Origin: Polyangiaceae bacterium
GTDB lineage: Bacteria; Myxococcota_A; Polyangia; Polyangiales; Polyangiaceae
Direction of reading: 5' to 3'
NCBI GenBank assembly: GCA_019637265.1
Contig: JAHBVY010000001.1
Coordinates: 620,001 to 684,000 of the forward strand
DNA length: 64,000 bases
Below, piece after piece: positions 51,793-60,923 of the stretch (position 1 is the first letter of the stretch; every line of letters starts with the position of its first letter). The position numbers and the translations under genes are program-made. The notes under the pieces are model-generated. The model was not told where the DNA came from. It searched no databases and saw nothing but the letters and a program-made list of their open reading frames with translations.

Positions 51793-53508
51793 ATGCTGCG
51801 CTTCGAGTCTTGCCGTCGTCACCTCGTCCGTTGGGCCGCGCCTTGGGTGCTGGCCTCCGCCTGCCTCACCACCGGCTGTGGTGAAGAAGATCCGGATGAC
51901 GATCCCCAGGCGGCGGAGGTGCCGCACTACCCCATCACGGACGAGATCTACACCACGCTGCAGCAGCTGTGGCTGCCGAAGGACCCACCCACGAGCACGG
52001 TCCAGGCATCGAGTGAGGGTGAGTTCGTGATCACCGAGATCCCGCGCTACGCGGAGATGGGCCTGGGCGTGGAGCTCGGCGCGGGTGAGCTGTGGACCGA
52101 GCGCGACGAGCTCGCCCCTGGCTGGGACGCGCACACCCCCGGCGCGCGGCGCAGCTTGATGTTCTTCTGGCAGTCGACGGATCCGCAGGTGGTGGACGAG
52201 GAGAGCCCGCTTCGGCTCTCGGGTGTCACCGGGGCGGCGATCGGCAGCGCGTATCGACCGCAAGATCACCTGACGACTCAGGCCTTCGAGAGCCAGGTGC
52301 GCACCGTGCGCGCGATCCAGGAGCGGCTGACGCGCCCGCTGGACTTCGCGATCCTCACCGGTGACCTGGCGGATGGCGGGCAGAAGAACGAGCTCCAGTG
52401 GGTGATGGACATCATGACCGGCGGCGTCATCGACCCGGACACGGGGAAGAACGACGACCCAGTGCCCGGGCCCGGCAACGATCACAACGACCCGTACCGC
52501 TCGCTCGGGCTGGAGGTGCCTTGGTATGCCCTGGTGGGCAACCACGAGGTGCTGTACTCGGGCATCGCCACGGCGACGGCCGAGGTGCAGGCCGCCGCGG
52601 TGGGTGAGGAGGTGTTCCAGGGCCTCTACCACATCCTGAAGATCAACCCGTCGGAGGGCTTCCAAGGAGGCTTCCGCGACGGCACCACCGAGCATGGTGA
52701 GGTGCGCACCCAGGGCCCCACCCCCGCCGACGCCAACCGCTACATCCCCGATTTGAACGAGGTGCTGTCCATCTTCCACGGCACCCCGGGGCTCCCGGAG
52801 GGGCATGGTTTGACGCAGGCGGACGTCGCCGCAGGGAAGGGGTACTACAGCTTCCTCCCCGTGGCGGGCTCGCCCATCCGCGTGATCGCGCTGAACACCC
52901 TGTCGCAAGATCCTGCCACCGCCGATGGCGCCATCGACGAGGCGCAGTGGAGCTGGCTCACCGCGGAGCTCGACGCCTCGGCCGCGCGGGGCGAGCTGGT
53001 GCTGATGGCAAGCCACCATCAGGCGAAGGAGATCAAGCGCGGGGCGCACCGAGGCCCCGAGCTGGAGGCGCTGCTCGCGCGCCATGAGCACGTGATCTTG
53101 CACTTCACCGGCCACGGTCACTCGAACGCCGTCACCCACATCTTGCCTGACCTGGAGCGCGACGAGGGCCACCGCGGCTACTGGGAGGTGATGACGCCCT
53201 CCACCATCGACTTCCCGCTCCAGACCCGGTTCTGGGAGCTGGTGGACGAAGGCGACGGTTACCTGTCCATCTACGGCACCCTGCTCGATCACAACGCGCC
53301 CGAGGGGAGCCTCGCGCACCGCGCGCGTGAGCTCGCCGCTGGGCACGGCTGGTTCCAAAACCGGGCTCAGCGCGCCAGGTTCGACGCCGAGCGTGAGCAC
53401 AGGAACTTCATCCTGCGCGTCAAGGTGAGCGACGCGCTGTCCACGTCCCTCGCCACCGCGCCCAGCTCCGACAGCATCGCCTCCGAGGACACGCTCGCGG
53501 CGTTCTGA
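51793..53508 (+). CDS. calcineurin-like metallophosphoesterase lipoprotein
   Basis: A 571-residue predicted lipoprotein: an Arg-containing n-region, then WAAPWVLASACLTTGC. The calcineurin-like core has the metal motifs ILTGDLADGG (near 188), VGNHE (near 250), ASHHQ and HFTGHGHSN (near 440); the first Asp motif is in STDPQV. Overall it matches the family of large, TAT- or lipoprotein-exported phosphoesterases found in proteobacteria (TIGR03768 type, from memory). The substrate is unknown; phosphodiesters or nucleotides outside the cell are likely. A direct-repeat box typical of phosphate-starvation regulators lies just upstream. Confidence 0.85.
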   Translation: MLRFESCRRHLVRWAAPWVLASACLTTGCGEEDPDDDPQAAEVPHYPITDEIYTTLQQLWLPKDPPTSTVQASSEGEFVITEIPRYAEMGLGVELGAGELWTERDELAPGWDAHTPGARRSLMFFWQSTDPQVVDEESPLRLSGVTGAAIGSAYRPQDHLTTQAFESQVRTVRAIQERLTRPLDFAILTGDLADGGQKNELQWVMDIMTGGVIDPDTGKNDDPVPGPGNDHNDPYRSLGLEVPWYALVGNHEVLYSGIATATAEVQAAAVGEEVFQGLYHILKINPSEGFQGGFRDGTTEHGEVRTQGPTPADANRYIPDLNEVLSIFHGTPGLPEGHGLTQADVAAGKGYYSFLPVAGSPIRVIALNTLSQDPATADGAIDEAQWSWLTAELDASAARGELVLMASHHQAKEIKRGAHRGPELEALLARHEHVILHFTGHGHSNAVTHILPDLERDEGHRGYWEVMTPSTIDFPLQTRFWELVDEGDGYLSIYGTLLDHNAPEGSLAHRARELAAGHGWFQNRAQRARFDAEREHRNFILRVKVSDALSTSLATAPSSDSIASEDTLAAF

Positions 53509-53680
53509 GCCGCTCGCCGCGCCGCCCGACGTTGTTGCGGGCCCGTTCGGCTGACGAGGCGCACGGCGCCCACAGCGCCGTGAGGGGTGGGGCGCCGCTC
53601 GCCGCGCGCATGGTGGCCCTCGCGCCTCGTCCGCTCGGCTGACGGTGCGCGCCGCCTCGACTGGCTCGGTGGGTCGGCCC

Positions 53681-55537
53681 TCAAAAGCGCGCGCTGGGGC
53701 GGGCGCCTTCACTCAGGGTGATGGGGATCCACAGGGTGCGCATCTTGGTGGTCTCGCCGCGGCGGGTGTAGCCGGCCAGGCCGTAGAGCACGTTCCACCA
53801 GTGGCCGTCGGGGGTCTCGCCGTAGGAGAACAGCGGGAACAGGTGGATCTCCCAGTCGAGGCCCGAGCTCAGGCGCTTCTCCCGGTAGTACACGTTACCG
53901 ACCAGTTGGTTGACCTCTTGGCGATCGCTGAAGCGCCAGTACAGCGGGAAGCCGACCGTGGCGCGCTTGCCGGGCGAGGCGAAGTCCCAGAAGAAGGGCG
54001 CCACCACCGTGTGGCTCGAGTTGCCGCTCCGCCCCAGGTAGACGATGGGGTGAAGGTTCGTCTCCCAGCCGGTGAGGCTGGTGGTGTGCTGGAACAGCGG
54101 GGTGATCCAGGTGGTGCGGCTCACGCCGTAGGTGTGGAAGCGCCCGTAGAACGGGAACAGCGCGAAGCTGTTCTCGCGTGGTGAGGTGCGCCGGTAGTAG
54201 AAGGGGAACAGGAGCTTCTGATCGAGGCCGATGTCGGGGTCGCGGTAACCCCAATAAAACGGCGTGATCATGTCGAGCTCGGTGCGCCCGCGGTAGCGCG
54301 CGTAGCCCCAGGTGACGAAGGTCTTCTCGCCCTCTTCACCGGTGCCATGCAGCCACAGCGGGTTGATGAACAGCCGCTCCCGCGGGCCCTTGCGCCCGTA
54401 GTGGTAGAACGGGAACAGGGTGGTGTGGCTCTCGTCCTTCCCCCAGATGTGCCAGTAGAGCGGCAGCAGGTGGAAGTAGTCGCGCTCCTCGGTGTGGCGC
54501 CGATAGTAAGGACCCCAGATGTTCGTGTAGCTGAGGTCCTTGTCGTTGTAGCGGTAGTAGTGGAGCAGCGGCGGGATCACCTCGTACTTCGAGAGCTCGT
54601 TCTGCCCGTAGAAGTAGAAGGGCGCGACGCCCAGGTCGAGGTCCTTGGCGGTGCGGGTGTCACAGCTCGGTCCGCCCTCCCAGGAGCAGAACGCGGGCCC
54701 GACCAGGTTGAAGCCGCCGCTGCGATCGCGGTTCAAGTAGGTGAGCAGCGGCGGGATGATGGTGTAGCCGCCGTCGGGGCGCGTGCCGGTGAAGTAGAGC
54801 GGCGCCAGCCAGTCGTCCGTCTCGCCGGGCGCGCGCCGGTTCACGAACGGCCCCACCACGGTGGTGCGGCTGTCCTTGTCGCGTAGGTTCCAGAACAGCG
54901 GGAACAGCACGTCGTCCGCGTGCTCGGCGCTGCGGCGGTTGTAATAGAGGCCACCGAACAGCGACGCGCGGTCGGTGACGGTCGGATCCGTGAGGCTCGG
55001 CTTCTGACGCTCGAACCACAGCGGGAACGCGGCGCGCAGCTGGTAGCGCCCGGAGCGCTCCTGGTAGTAGAGCCCGTAGAAGTCGCGCTCCGTCTCCTCC
55101 TCCGAGCCGCGGCCCGTCTCTTCGTCGTCCGCGAAGGTGTCGGGGCCGATGCGCAGCTTCAGGCGCCGGCTCAGCTTGAGCGGGTTCTCTGGGAGCGAGG
55201 GCTCGGTGCCGGGTGGCAGCAGGCTCTCACCGCCGCTCGCCGCGTGAGGCTCCGGGGTGCCGGGCGGCGGGGTGCGGCTGCTCGAAGACGAGCCCCCGCT
55301 GGTCGGCGGTGGGCCGCCGACGCTGGGGCTCATCCCCGGGCCGTACGGATCTTGCGCCGCCGCGGCGCCCGACCAGAGCAAGGCCGCGAGCCCCACGCAG
55401 CCCGATGTCAAGAGCCCTGACCGATGGGTCGACGCCCGTGACGTCAGTGTCCCTGATGTCTGACCCGCTCGCCGTGTCAGCTCCGCTAGCGTCAGCGACA
55501 GTCCGGCGCGCGCGCCCGGCTCCGGTGAGCGACTCAT
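53681..55537 (-). CDS. aromatic beta-repeat protein, predicted outer-membrane
   Basis: 618 residues. A long n-region is followed by LLTSGCVGLAALLWSGAAAAQ, a signal peptide. After a Pro/Ser/Gly linker (about 70-120) the remaining 490 residues are a regular series of short segments with the pattern hydrophobic-x-P-L/F-Y/F/W at roughly 20-25-residue intervals: FPLFWNLRD, APLYFTG, IPPLLTYLNRD, APFYFYG, LPLYWHIWG, FPFYHYGRKG, TPFYWGYRD, FPFYYRRT, FPFYGRF, TPLFQHTT, FPLYWRFSD and FPLFSYGE. Dense Tyr/Phe/Trp and alternating polarity suggest amphipathic strands of a beta-barrel or solenoid. No known family is recognised. Its ATG overlaps the hisS stop (ATGA), so it is translated with hisS. Confidence 0.7.
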   Translation of the reverse strand: MSRSPEPGARAGLSLTLAELTRRAGQTSGTLTSRASTHRSGLLTSGCVGLAALLWSGAAAAQDPYGPGMSPSVGGPPPTSGGSSSSSRTPPPGTPEPHAASGGESLLPPGTEPSLPENPLKLSRRLKLRIGPDTFADDEETGRGSEEETERDFYGLYYQERSGRYQLRAAFPLWFERQKPSLTDPTVTDRASLFGGLYYNRRSAEHADDVLFPLFWNLRDKDSRTTVVGPFVNRRAPGETDDWLAPLYFTGTRPDGGYTIIPPLLTYLNRDRSGGFNLVGPAFCSWEGGPSCDTRTAKDLDLGVAPFYFYGQNELSKYEVIPPLLHYYRYNDKDLSYTNIWGPYYRRHTEERDYFHLLPLYWHIWGKDESHTTLFPFYHYGRKGPRERLFINPLWLHGTGEEGEKTFVTWGYARYRGRTELDMITPFYWGYRDPDIGLDQKLLFPFYYRRTSPRENSFALFPFYGRFHTYGVSRTTWITPLFQHTTSLTGWETNLHPIVYLGRSGNSSHTVVAPFFWDFASPGKRATVGFPLYWRFSDRQEVNQLVGNVYYREKRLSSGLDWEIHLFPLFSYGETPDGHWWNVLYGLAGYTRRGETTKMRTLWIPITLSEGARPSARF

Positions 55538-56931
55538 GACGCCGCCCCGATGGCGCGAGCCACGAGGTGCACCACGTCGTCGAGCGGCACCTCGGGTGGC
55601 GATCCAACCCCCCGATCCCCCTCACTCGGCGCTCCTCGAGCCTGGCCCGCGTCGCGCGGATCCGCTGCTCCGCGCGCTTGCCGCTGCTGCCCTGATGAGA
55701 GCTGCGCCTCACTCGGCGCCCCGAAATCCTTCAGCTGCACCACGCCGCGCGCGAGCTCCGACTCCCCCAGCACCAGCACGAAGCGCGCCCCGAGGCCGCT
55801 GGCTCGCCGCAGCATGCTCTTCAGCGAGTTGCCGCGCGCGTCCACGTCGGTGTGCACCCCCGCCTGGCGCAGCTCGCGCCCCAGCCGCAGCGCGCGCGCC
55901 GTGGCGGCCTCGCCGAGCGGCGCCACGAACACCCGCGGCGGCGCTTCGAGCGCGCGCTCGCCCAGCGTCAGCAAGATCCGCTCGAGGCCGATCGCGAAGC
56001 CAATCGCGGGCACCTCCGGCCCACCCAAGCCCTTCACCATCGAGTCGTAGCGCCCGCCGCCGCACAGCGTGTTCTGCGCGCCGAGCTCCCCGCCCGTCGC
56101 CTTCAGCTCGAACAGGGTGCGGTTGTAGTAGTCAAGCCCTCTGACCAGCGTCGGATCGATCACGAAGGGGACCCCGAGCGCCTCCAGGTAGCGCTGAACA
56201 CCCGCGAAGTGCGCGGCGTCCTCCTCGCTCAGGCAGGAGCCGAGGCGCGGCGCATGGGCGAGCGCCGCCTGATCCTCCGGCGCCTTGGAGTCCAGCACCC
56301 GGAGCGGGTTCTTCTCCAGGCGCCGCTGCGAGTCCTCCGAGAGCTGGCTTTTCAGCGGCGTGAGGTAGGCGAGCAGCGCCTCACGGTAGCGCGCGCGGCT
56401 CGCGTCGCCGCCCAGGCTGTTCAGGTGCACCGTGACGCCTTCAATCCCCAAGGACTGAAACAGCGACACCAGCATCTCGATCAGCTCGGCGTCCACCGCC
56501 GGCCCGGCGTCCCCGAAGATCTCCCCGCCCGCCTGATGAAACTGACGGTAGCGGCCGCGCTGGGGCCGCTCCGCGCGGAACATGGGGCCCAGGTAGTACC
56601 AGCGGCTGACCGGTTCTTGCGCGTAGGCCGAGTGCTGCACGTAGGCCCGGGCGGCGCTGGCGGTGCCCTCCGGCCTCAGGCACAGGTGGTCGCGGTGGCG
56701 CTCGAAGGCGTACATCTCCTTCTCCACCACGTCCGTCGTCTCGCCGATCGAGCGGCTGAACAGCTCGGTGTACTCGAGGAGCGGCGTGCGGATCTCGGCG
56801 AAGCCGTAGCGCGCCACGTGGGACACGAAGGCCTGCTCCAGCGCTCGCCAGTGCTCGATGGCCGCGGGGTACTCCCCCTTGGTCTTGACGGGCAGGATGT
56901 CGAGCATCCCCTGAACGCTGCGAAAGCTCAT
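55534..56931 (-). CDS. hisS: histidyl-tRNA synthetase
   Basis: 465 residues from ATG 56931, charging tRNA-His. Class II motifs are clear: LCLRPEGTASAARAYVQ (motif 2 region with YYLGPMFRAERPQRGRYRQFHQ), the histidine-specific LVRGLDYYNRTLFE and GGGRYDSMVKGLGG, and a C-terminal anticodon-binding domain (RVFVAPLGEAATARALRLGRELR). The family is usually 420-430 residues; here about 36 extra residues rich in Gln/Arg/Gly/Pro (about 411-446) separate GVVQLKDFGAPSEAQ from the final helix EVPLDDVVHLVARAI. The insertion contains a translated copy of the dispersed CCAACCCC repeat. The aromatic repeat protein gene is coupled behind it. Confidence 0.95.
   Translation of the reverse strand: MSFRSVQGMLDILPVKTKGEYPAAIEHWRALEQAFVSHVARYGFAEIRTPLLEYTELFSRSIGETTDVVEKEMYAFERHRDHLCLRPEGTASAARAYVQHSAYAQEPVSRWYYLGPMFRAERPQRGRYRQFHQAGGEIFGDAGPAVDAELIEMLVSLFQSLGIEGVTVHLNSLGGDASRARYREALLAYLTPLKSQLSEDSQRRLEKNPLRVLDSKAPEDQAALAHAPRLGSCLSEEDAAHFAGVQRYLEALGVPFVIDPTLVRGLDYYNRTLFELKATGGELGAQNTLCGGGRYDSMVKGLGGPEVPAIGFAIGLERILLTLGERALEAPPRVFVAPLGEAATARALRLGRELRQAGVHTDVDARGNSLKSMLRRASGLGARFVLVLGESELARGVVQLKDFGAPSEAQLSSGQQRQARGAADPRDAGQARGAPSEGDRGVGSPPEVPLDDVVHLVARAIGAAS
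55601..55621 (+). repeat. dispersed CCAACCCC repeat inside the hisS C-terminal insertion
   Basis: GATCCAACCCCCCGATCCCC lies within the extra C-terminal segment of hisS, where the minus strand encodes G-D-R-G-V-G-S-P. It is the only clearly coding copy of this repeat family. Confidence 0.6.
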
Positions 56932-57235
56932 CGGTTTCGAGCCCTTCCGCGGACGACGTCCGGTGCGCGGGGGCGCCCGGCTTATGCTCGCTCGCCTGTT
57001 GACGGTCAAGGACGATGGCTGGCGCGGCGCGGTTGGGAGGCTGGAAATCCACCTCGAGGGCGAGCGCGTGGGCGAGCGGGCGAGGGTCACGGGGCGAGGC
57101 AGCCGGGCTCACTCGGCGGGGAGCTGTTTTTGGGGGGTTGGAAGCAGCGGTGCGGCGCCTTGGCGGCACCGCAGTCGCTGGCTGACGATTTTCGCCGCCA
57201 CGCCGCGCGGCGCCTGCTAGAGCCAGGGGCGCGCG
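56932..57235. other. divergent intergenic region hisS / ruvX
   Basis: 304 bp. It contains an inverted poly-A form dispersed repeat (57127-57145). No promoter or leader structure for hisS was resolved. Confidence 0.45.
57127..57145 (-). repeat. dispersed CCAACCCC repeat, poly-A form, copy 5 (inverted)
   Basis: TTTTTGGGGGGTTGGAAGC on the plus strand, about 90 bp before ruvX. Confidence 0.62.
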
Positions 57236-57676
57236 ATGCGTGTGGCGGCCTTGGACTATGGCCGGGTCCGGATCGGCCTGGCGCTCACGGATGAGCTGGG
57301 GCTGCTCGCGCACCCGCGGCCTTACCTGGACGGCCGCGACCCGAACCGCGCCCTGCAGGCGCTGGGGGCGCTGGTGCGCGCGGAGGGGATCACGCGCTTC
57401 TTGATCGGGCTGCCGCGCCAGCTGGACGGCCGCGAGGGGCTGAGCGCCAAGCGAGCGCGGCAGTTCGCGCGCCGCGTGCAGGGCGCCACGGGGGTGCCGG
57501 TGGAGCTGGTGGACGAGTGGCTCAGCACGGTGGAGGCCAGCGGGCGCCTGCGGGCCCAGGGCCTCTCGGCGCGGGAGCAGCGCGGGCGGGTGGACAGCGC
57601 CGCGGCGGCGCTGCTGCTGCAGAGCTGGCTCGACGCGCGGCGGGCGGACTCCGAGCCGATGGATCCAGCGCCGTGA
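57236..57676 (+). CDS. ruvX: Holliday-junction resolvase-like protein RuvX/YqgF
   Basis: 146 residues with an RNase H-like fold. ALDYGRVRIGLALTDELG holds the first catalytic Asp; FLIGLPRQLDG and VELVDEWLSTVEA correspond to the second and third motifs (usually D-E-R-L-T/S-T, here D-E-W-L-S-T), and VDSAAAALLLQ is the C-terminal motif with Asp. YqgF/RuvX is implicated in 16S rRNA 5'-end maturation and possibly in Holliday-junction resolution. The Arg-to-Trp change in the third motif is unusual. Its stop overlaps the mltG start as GTGA. Confidence 0.92.
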   Translation: MRVAALDYGRVRIGLALTDELGLLAHPRPYLDGRDPNRALQALGALVRAEGITRFLIGLPRQLDGREGLSAKRARQFARRVQGATGVPVELVDEWLSTVEASGRLRAQGLSAREQRGRVDSAAAALLLQSWLDARRADSEPMDPAP

Positions 57677-58878
57677 GCGCTGGTAAGGGGCGCTCACGAA
57701 CGCCGCGGAGAGCCGGGTCGCGGCGGGCGCGGTCTCAGCGAGGCTCGCGCCCCAGCGCGCGGCCTGGGGAGGAGGCGTCCAACCGGGAGCCGAATCGGCC
57801 GACAGGCCGACCCCGTACCGAGGTCTCTGCCAGGAAGCGGCTGCTGGGGCGCCTGGTGCTCGTGGCCATCGGCTTGGCGCTGTGCTCGGCGCTCGGGCTC
57901 ACCCTGAGCTGGCTCACCCGGGCGGCGCCGGGGGAGGGGACGCTCCGGCTCGTGGTGGATCCTTACGAGGGGCGCGCCGAGCTCGCCTCGCGGCTCCACG
58001 CCGAGGGCCTGATCGAGAGCCCGCGCCTGTTCGCGCTCTACCTGGCGGTGAGCGGCGAGGTCGAGCCAGGGCCCCACCTCCTGGCGCGCGGGGAGTCACC
58101 CCGGGAGGTCCACGCGCGCTTGGCGCGCGCCCCGCGCCGAGCGTCAGTACAGGTGACGATCCCCGAAGGGCACCACCTGTTTCAAATCGCCGAGCGGCTC
58201 GAGGCGCGGGGGATCTGCCCGCGGGAGGACTTCGTGGCGGCCGCGCTGAGCCGAGCCACGCTGAATGAGCTGGGCATCGTGCGCGGGCAGAGCGTGGAGG
58301 GTTACTTGTTCCCGGCGACGTACCCGCTCTTGGTGGACAGCCCGTGCATCGACGTCATCCGCCGCCTGGTGCGCGAGATGCGGCGACGCCTCAGCACCCT
58401 GGGTGAGTCGGAGGTGGCGCGGCGCCGCGGCTGGCAGGAGCACGAGGTGCTCACCTTGGCGTCGATGATCGAGAAGGAGGCGCAGGTCGCCGATGAGCGC
58501 CCGCTCATCTCCAGCGTGTTCCACAACCGGCTGGATGCCCCCGAGTTCGCGCGGCGGCGGGTGCTCCAGTCCGATCCGACGAGCGCTTACCTCTGCTACC
58601 TCGCGCCCGACGAGGTGCCCGCCTGCGCTGGCTTCAAGGGCCTGGTCACCCCGGCGCTCAACCGCGACCCCAAGAACCGCTACAGCACCTATGTGGTGGA
58701 GGGCTTGCCGCCGGGTCCCATCGCGAGCCCGGGGGAGGCGTCGCTCTTCGCGGCGCTGTTCCCCGCGAAGAGCGACTACTTGTTCTTCGTGGCCGAAGGC
58801 GGCGGGCGCCACCGCTTCACCCGCACCTACGCCGAGCACCAACGCGCGATCCAAGGCGAGCGCCCCGAAGCGCCGTGA
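57673..58878 (+). CDS. mltG: endolytic murein transglycosylase MltG
   Basis: 401 residues from GTG 57673. An unusually Arg/Ser/Pro-rich cytoplasmic N-terminus (1-55) precedes a transmembrane helix (LVLVAIGLALCSALGLTLSWL, about 59-79), a LysM-like region, and the YceG/MltG domain: VTIPEGHHLFQIAERLEARG, VEGYLFPATY, LTLASMIEKEAQ with the catalytic Glu, SVFHNRL, LQSDPTSAY and YSTYVVEGLPPGPIASPG. MltG cuts nascent glycan strands and helps set their length. It is coupled to ruvX by the 4-base overlap, an arrangement also common in other bacteria. Confidence 0.95.
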   Translation: MSAGKGRSRTPRRAGSRRARSQRGSRPSARPGEEASNREPNRPTGRPRTEVSARKRLLGRLVLVAIGLALCSALGLTLSWLTRAAPGEGTLRLVVDPYEGRAELASRLHAEGLIESPRLFALYLAVSGEVEPGPHLLARGESPREVHARLARAPRRASVQVTIPEGHHLFQIAERLEARGICPREDFVAAALSRATLNELGIVRGQSVEGYLFPATYPLLVDSPCIDVIRRLVREMRRRLSTLGESEVARRRGWQEHEVLTLASMIEKEAQVADERPLISSVFHNRLDAPEFARRRVLQSDPTSAYLCYLAPDEVPACAGFKGLVTPALNRDPKNRYSTYVVEGLPPGPIASPGEASLFAALFPAKSDYLFFVAEGGGRHRFTRTYAEHQRAIQGERPEAP

Positions 58879-58933
58879 AGGCTCGATGCGCTTGTGGGTT
58901 CCTTCTGGCGGATAAGATCGCTATGGGGCGCCC

Positions 58934-60907
58934 ATGGCTGGCTCCGAAGCGTTCGAACAGGCAGTTCACACCGTGCAATTCCTCTCGGCGGACGCCGTGC
59001 AGCGAGCGAACAGCGGTCACCCGGGGACGCCGATGGCGCTCGCGGGCATCACCGTGGAGCTGTTCACGCGCTGGCTCCGCTACCAGCCGAACGACCCCGC
59101 TTGGCCGAACCGCGATCGCTTCATCCTGAGCTGCGGCCACGCGTCGATGCTGCTCTACTCGGTGCTGCACCTCGCGGGCTACGACGTCAGCTTGGATGAC
59201 ATCAAAGCGTTTCGACAGTGGAACAGCAAGACCCCGGGGCACCCGGAGTACGGTCACACGCCGGGCGTCGAGACCACCACGGGGCCGCTCGGGCAAGGCG
59301 TGGGCAACGCCGTGGGGATCGCGCTTTCGAGCAAGCTCTCGGCGGAGCGAGTGAGGGACGCCGAGGGCCCGCTGTTCGACTACCGCGTGTTCGCCCTGGC
59401 CTCGGACGGCGACCTGATGGAGGGCGTGGCGGCGGAGTCCGCGTCCATCGCCGGGCACTTGGGCCTAAGCAACTTGGTGGTCATCTATGATGACAACCGC
59501 ATCACCATCGACGGCTCGACGGACATCACCTTCACGGAGGACGTGGGCAAGCGCTTCGAGAGCTACGGCTGGTTCGTGCAGCGGGCGGACGGTCACGATC
59601 CCGAGTCGGTGCGCGCGGCGCTCACCGCCTGCGTGGCGGAGCAGGGGCGCCCGAGCCTGATCATCGCGCGCACTCACATCGGCATCGGCGCCCCCACCAA
59701 GCAGGACACCCCCGACGCCCACGGCGCTCCGCTGGGCGAGGAAGAAATCCGCGGGGCCAAGCGCGCCGCGGGCTGGCCCGAGGACGAGACCTTCCGCATC
59801 CCGAGCGGCGCGCGCGAGCCGTTCAGCGCGCACACCGAGCGCGAGCGCGCCGGCTATGACGCCTGGCAAAAGCGGAGAGCTGCCCTGACCGGCGACGCGC
59901 TCGCCGCGTATCAGGCGCTGATCGAGCGCCCCGCGCCGAACGCCGAGCAGCTGTTGACAGAGCTGCTGACTGGGCTCTCGAAGGAGCCGGACGCCACGCG
60001 GTCCATCGCCGCCAAGGTGCAGAACGCGCTCGCGGCGCGGCTGCCGGCGCTGGTCGGCGGCTCGGCGGATCTCGCGGGCAGCTGCAAGACCACCCTCAAG
60101 GGCGCCGGCGACGTCGCCCCCGGCGCATTTTCCGGGAGGAATTTGCACTTCGGGATCCGAGAGCACGGCATGGGCGCGGTGATGAACGGCCTGGCGCTGT
60201 CTGGCTTCATCCCTTACGGCTCCACCTTCCTCATCTTCAGCGACTACATGCGCCCGTCCATCCGCCTCTCGGCGTTGATGGAGCAGCAGGCCATCTACGT
60301 GTTCACGCATGACAGCGTGCTGCTCGGGGAAGATGGCCCCACGCATCAGCCCATCGAGCAGCTGTGGGCGCTGCGCCTGATCCCGAATCTTCACGTGTTC
60401 CGCCCAGCGAACGCCGCCGAGTGCGCCGCGGCCTGGGCTCACGCGGCGGCGCGCACCCAGGGGCCCACGGCGCTCGTGTTGTCGCGGCAGAAGCTGCCGG
60501 CGCTGCCCGAGCCGGCGGGCTTCAATCCGACGCAGATCTTGAACGGCGCCTACCCGGTGGTGGAGGCGGAGTCCGCCGACTACTGCCTCATCGCGAGCGG
60601 CAGCGAGGTGGGGGTGGCGCTCGAGGCCGCGCGGCTCCTGGGTGAGCGCGGCAAGGTGGCGCGCGTGGTGTCGGCGCCCTGCCTCGAGCTGTTCGAGCAG
60701 CAGCCGGAGGCGGTGCAGCAAAGGGTGCTGCGCGGCGCGGTGCGGGTGAGCCTCGAGGCGGGGCGCACGCCGCCGTGGCGCCGCTGGGTGGGGGACACCG
60801 GGCGCACCCTCGGGCTCGATCGCTTCGGCGCCTCCGCGCCGGACCAGGTCCTGGCGGAGCAGCTGGGGCTCACCGCGGCGCACGTGGTGCGCGAGCTGCT
60901 CGGTTGA
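58934..60907 (+). CDS. tkt: transketolase
   Basis: 657 residues, the usual length. TPP-dependent transfer of C2 units in the pentose phosphate pathway. Visible: NSGHPGTPMALAG, LSCGHASMLLYSVLHLAGY, the TPP/Mg motif GDGDLMEGVAAE ... YDDNRITIDGSTDI, the pyrimidine domain with FGIREHGMGAVMNGLALSG and HDSVLLGEDGPTHQPIEQL, and the C-terminal SGSEVGVALEAARLL. It starts 55 bp after mltG and is followed after 16 bp by a DUF433 gene with its own ribosome site, so the two may share a transcript. Confidence 0.96.
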   Translation: MAGSEAFEQAVHTVQFLSADAVQRANSGHPGTPMALAGITVELFTRWLRYQPNDPAWPNRDRFILSCGHASMLLYSVLHLAGYDVSLDDIKAFRQWNSKTPGHPEYGHTPGVETTTGPLGQGVGNAVGIALSSKLSAERVRDAEGPLFDYRVFALASDGDLMEGVAAESASIAGHLGLSNLVVIYDDNRITIDGSTDITFTEDVGKRFESYGWFVQRADGHDPESVRAALTACVAEQGRPSLIIARTHIGIGAPTKQDTPDAHGAPLGEEEIRGAKRAAGWPEDETFRIPSGAREPFSAHTERERAGYDAWQKRRAALTGDALAAYQALIERPAPNAEQLLTELLTGLSKEPDATRSIAAKVQNALAARLPALVGGSADLAGSCKTTLKGAGDVAPGAFSGRNLHFGIREHGMGAVMNGLALSGFIPYGSTFLIFSDYMRPSIRLSALMEQQAIYVFTHDSVLLGEDGPTHQPIEQLWALRLIPNLHVFRPANAAECAAAWAHAAARTQGPTALVLSRQKLPALPEPAGFNPTQILNGAYPVVEAESADYCLIASGSEVGVALEAARLLGERGKVARVVSAPCLELFEQQPEAVQQRVLRGAVRVSLEAGRTPPWRRWVGDTGRTLGLDRFGASAPDQVLAEQLGLTAAHVVRELLG

Positions 60908-60923
60908 GTAGGGAGGGACCTCG

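Noticed and set aside
51499..53712. A 737-codon minus-strand frame opposite the phosphoesterase
   Set aside because: Antisense shadow of a gene with clear metal-binding motifs; no signal, domain or ribosome site.
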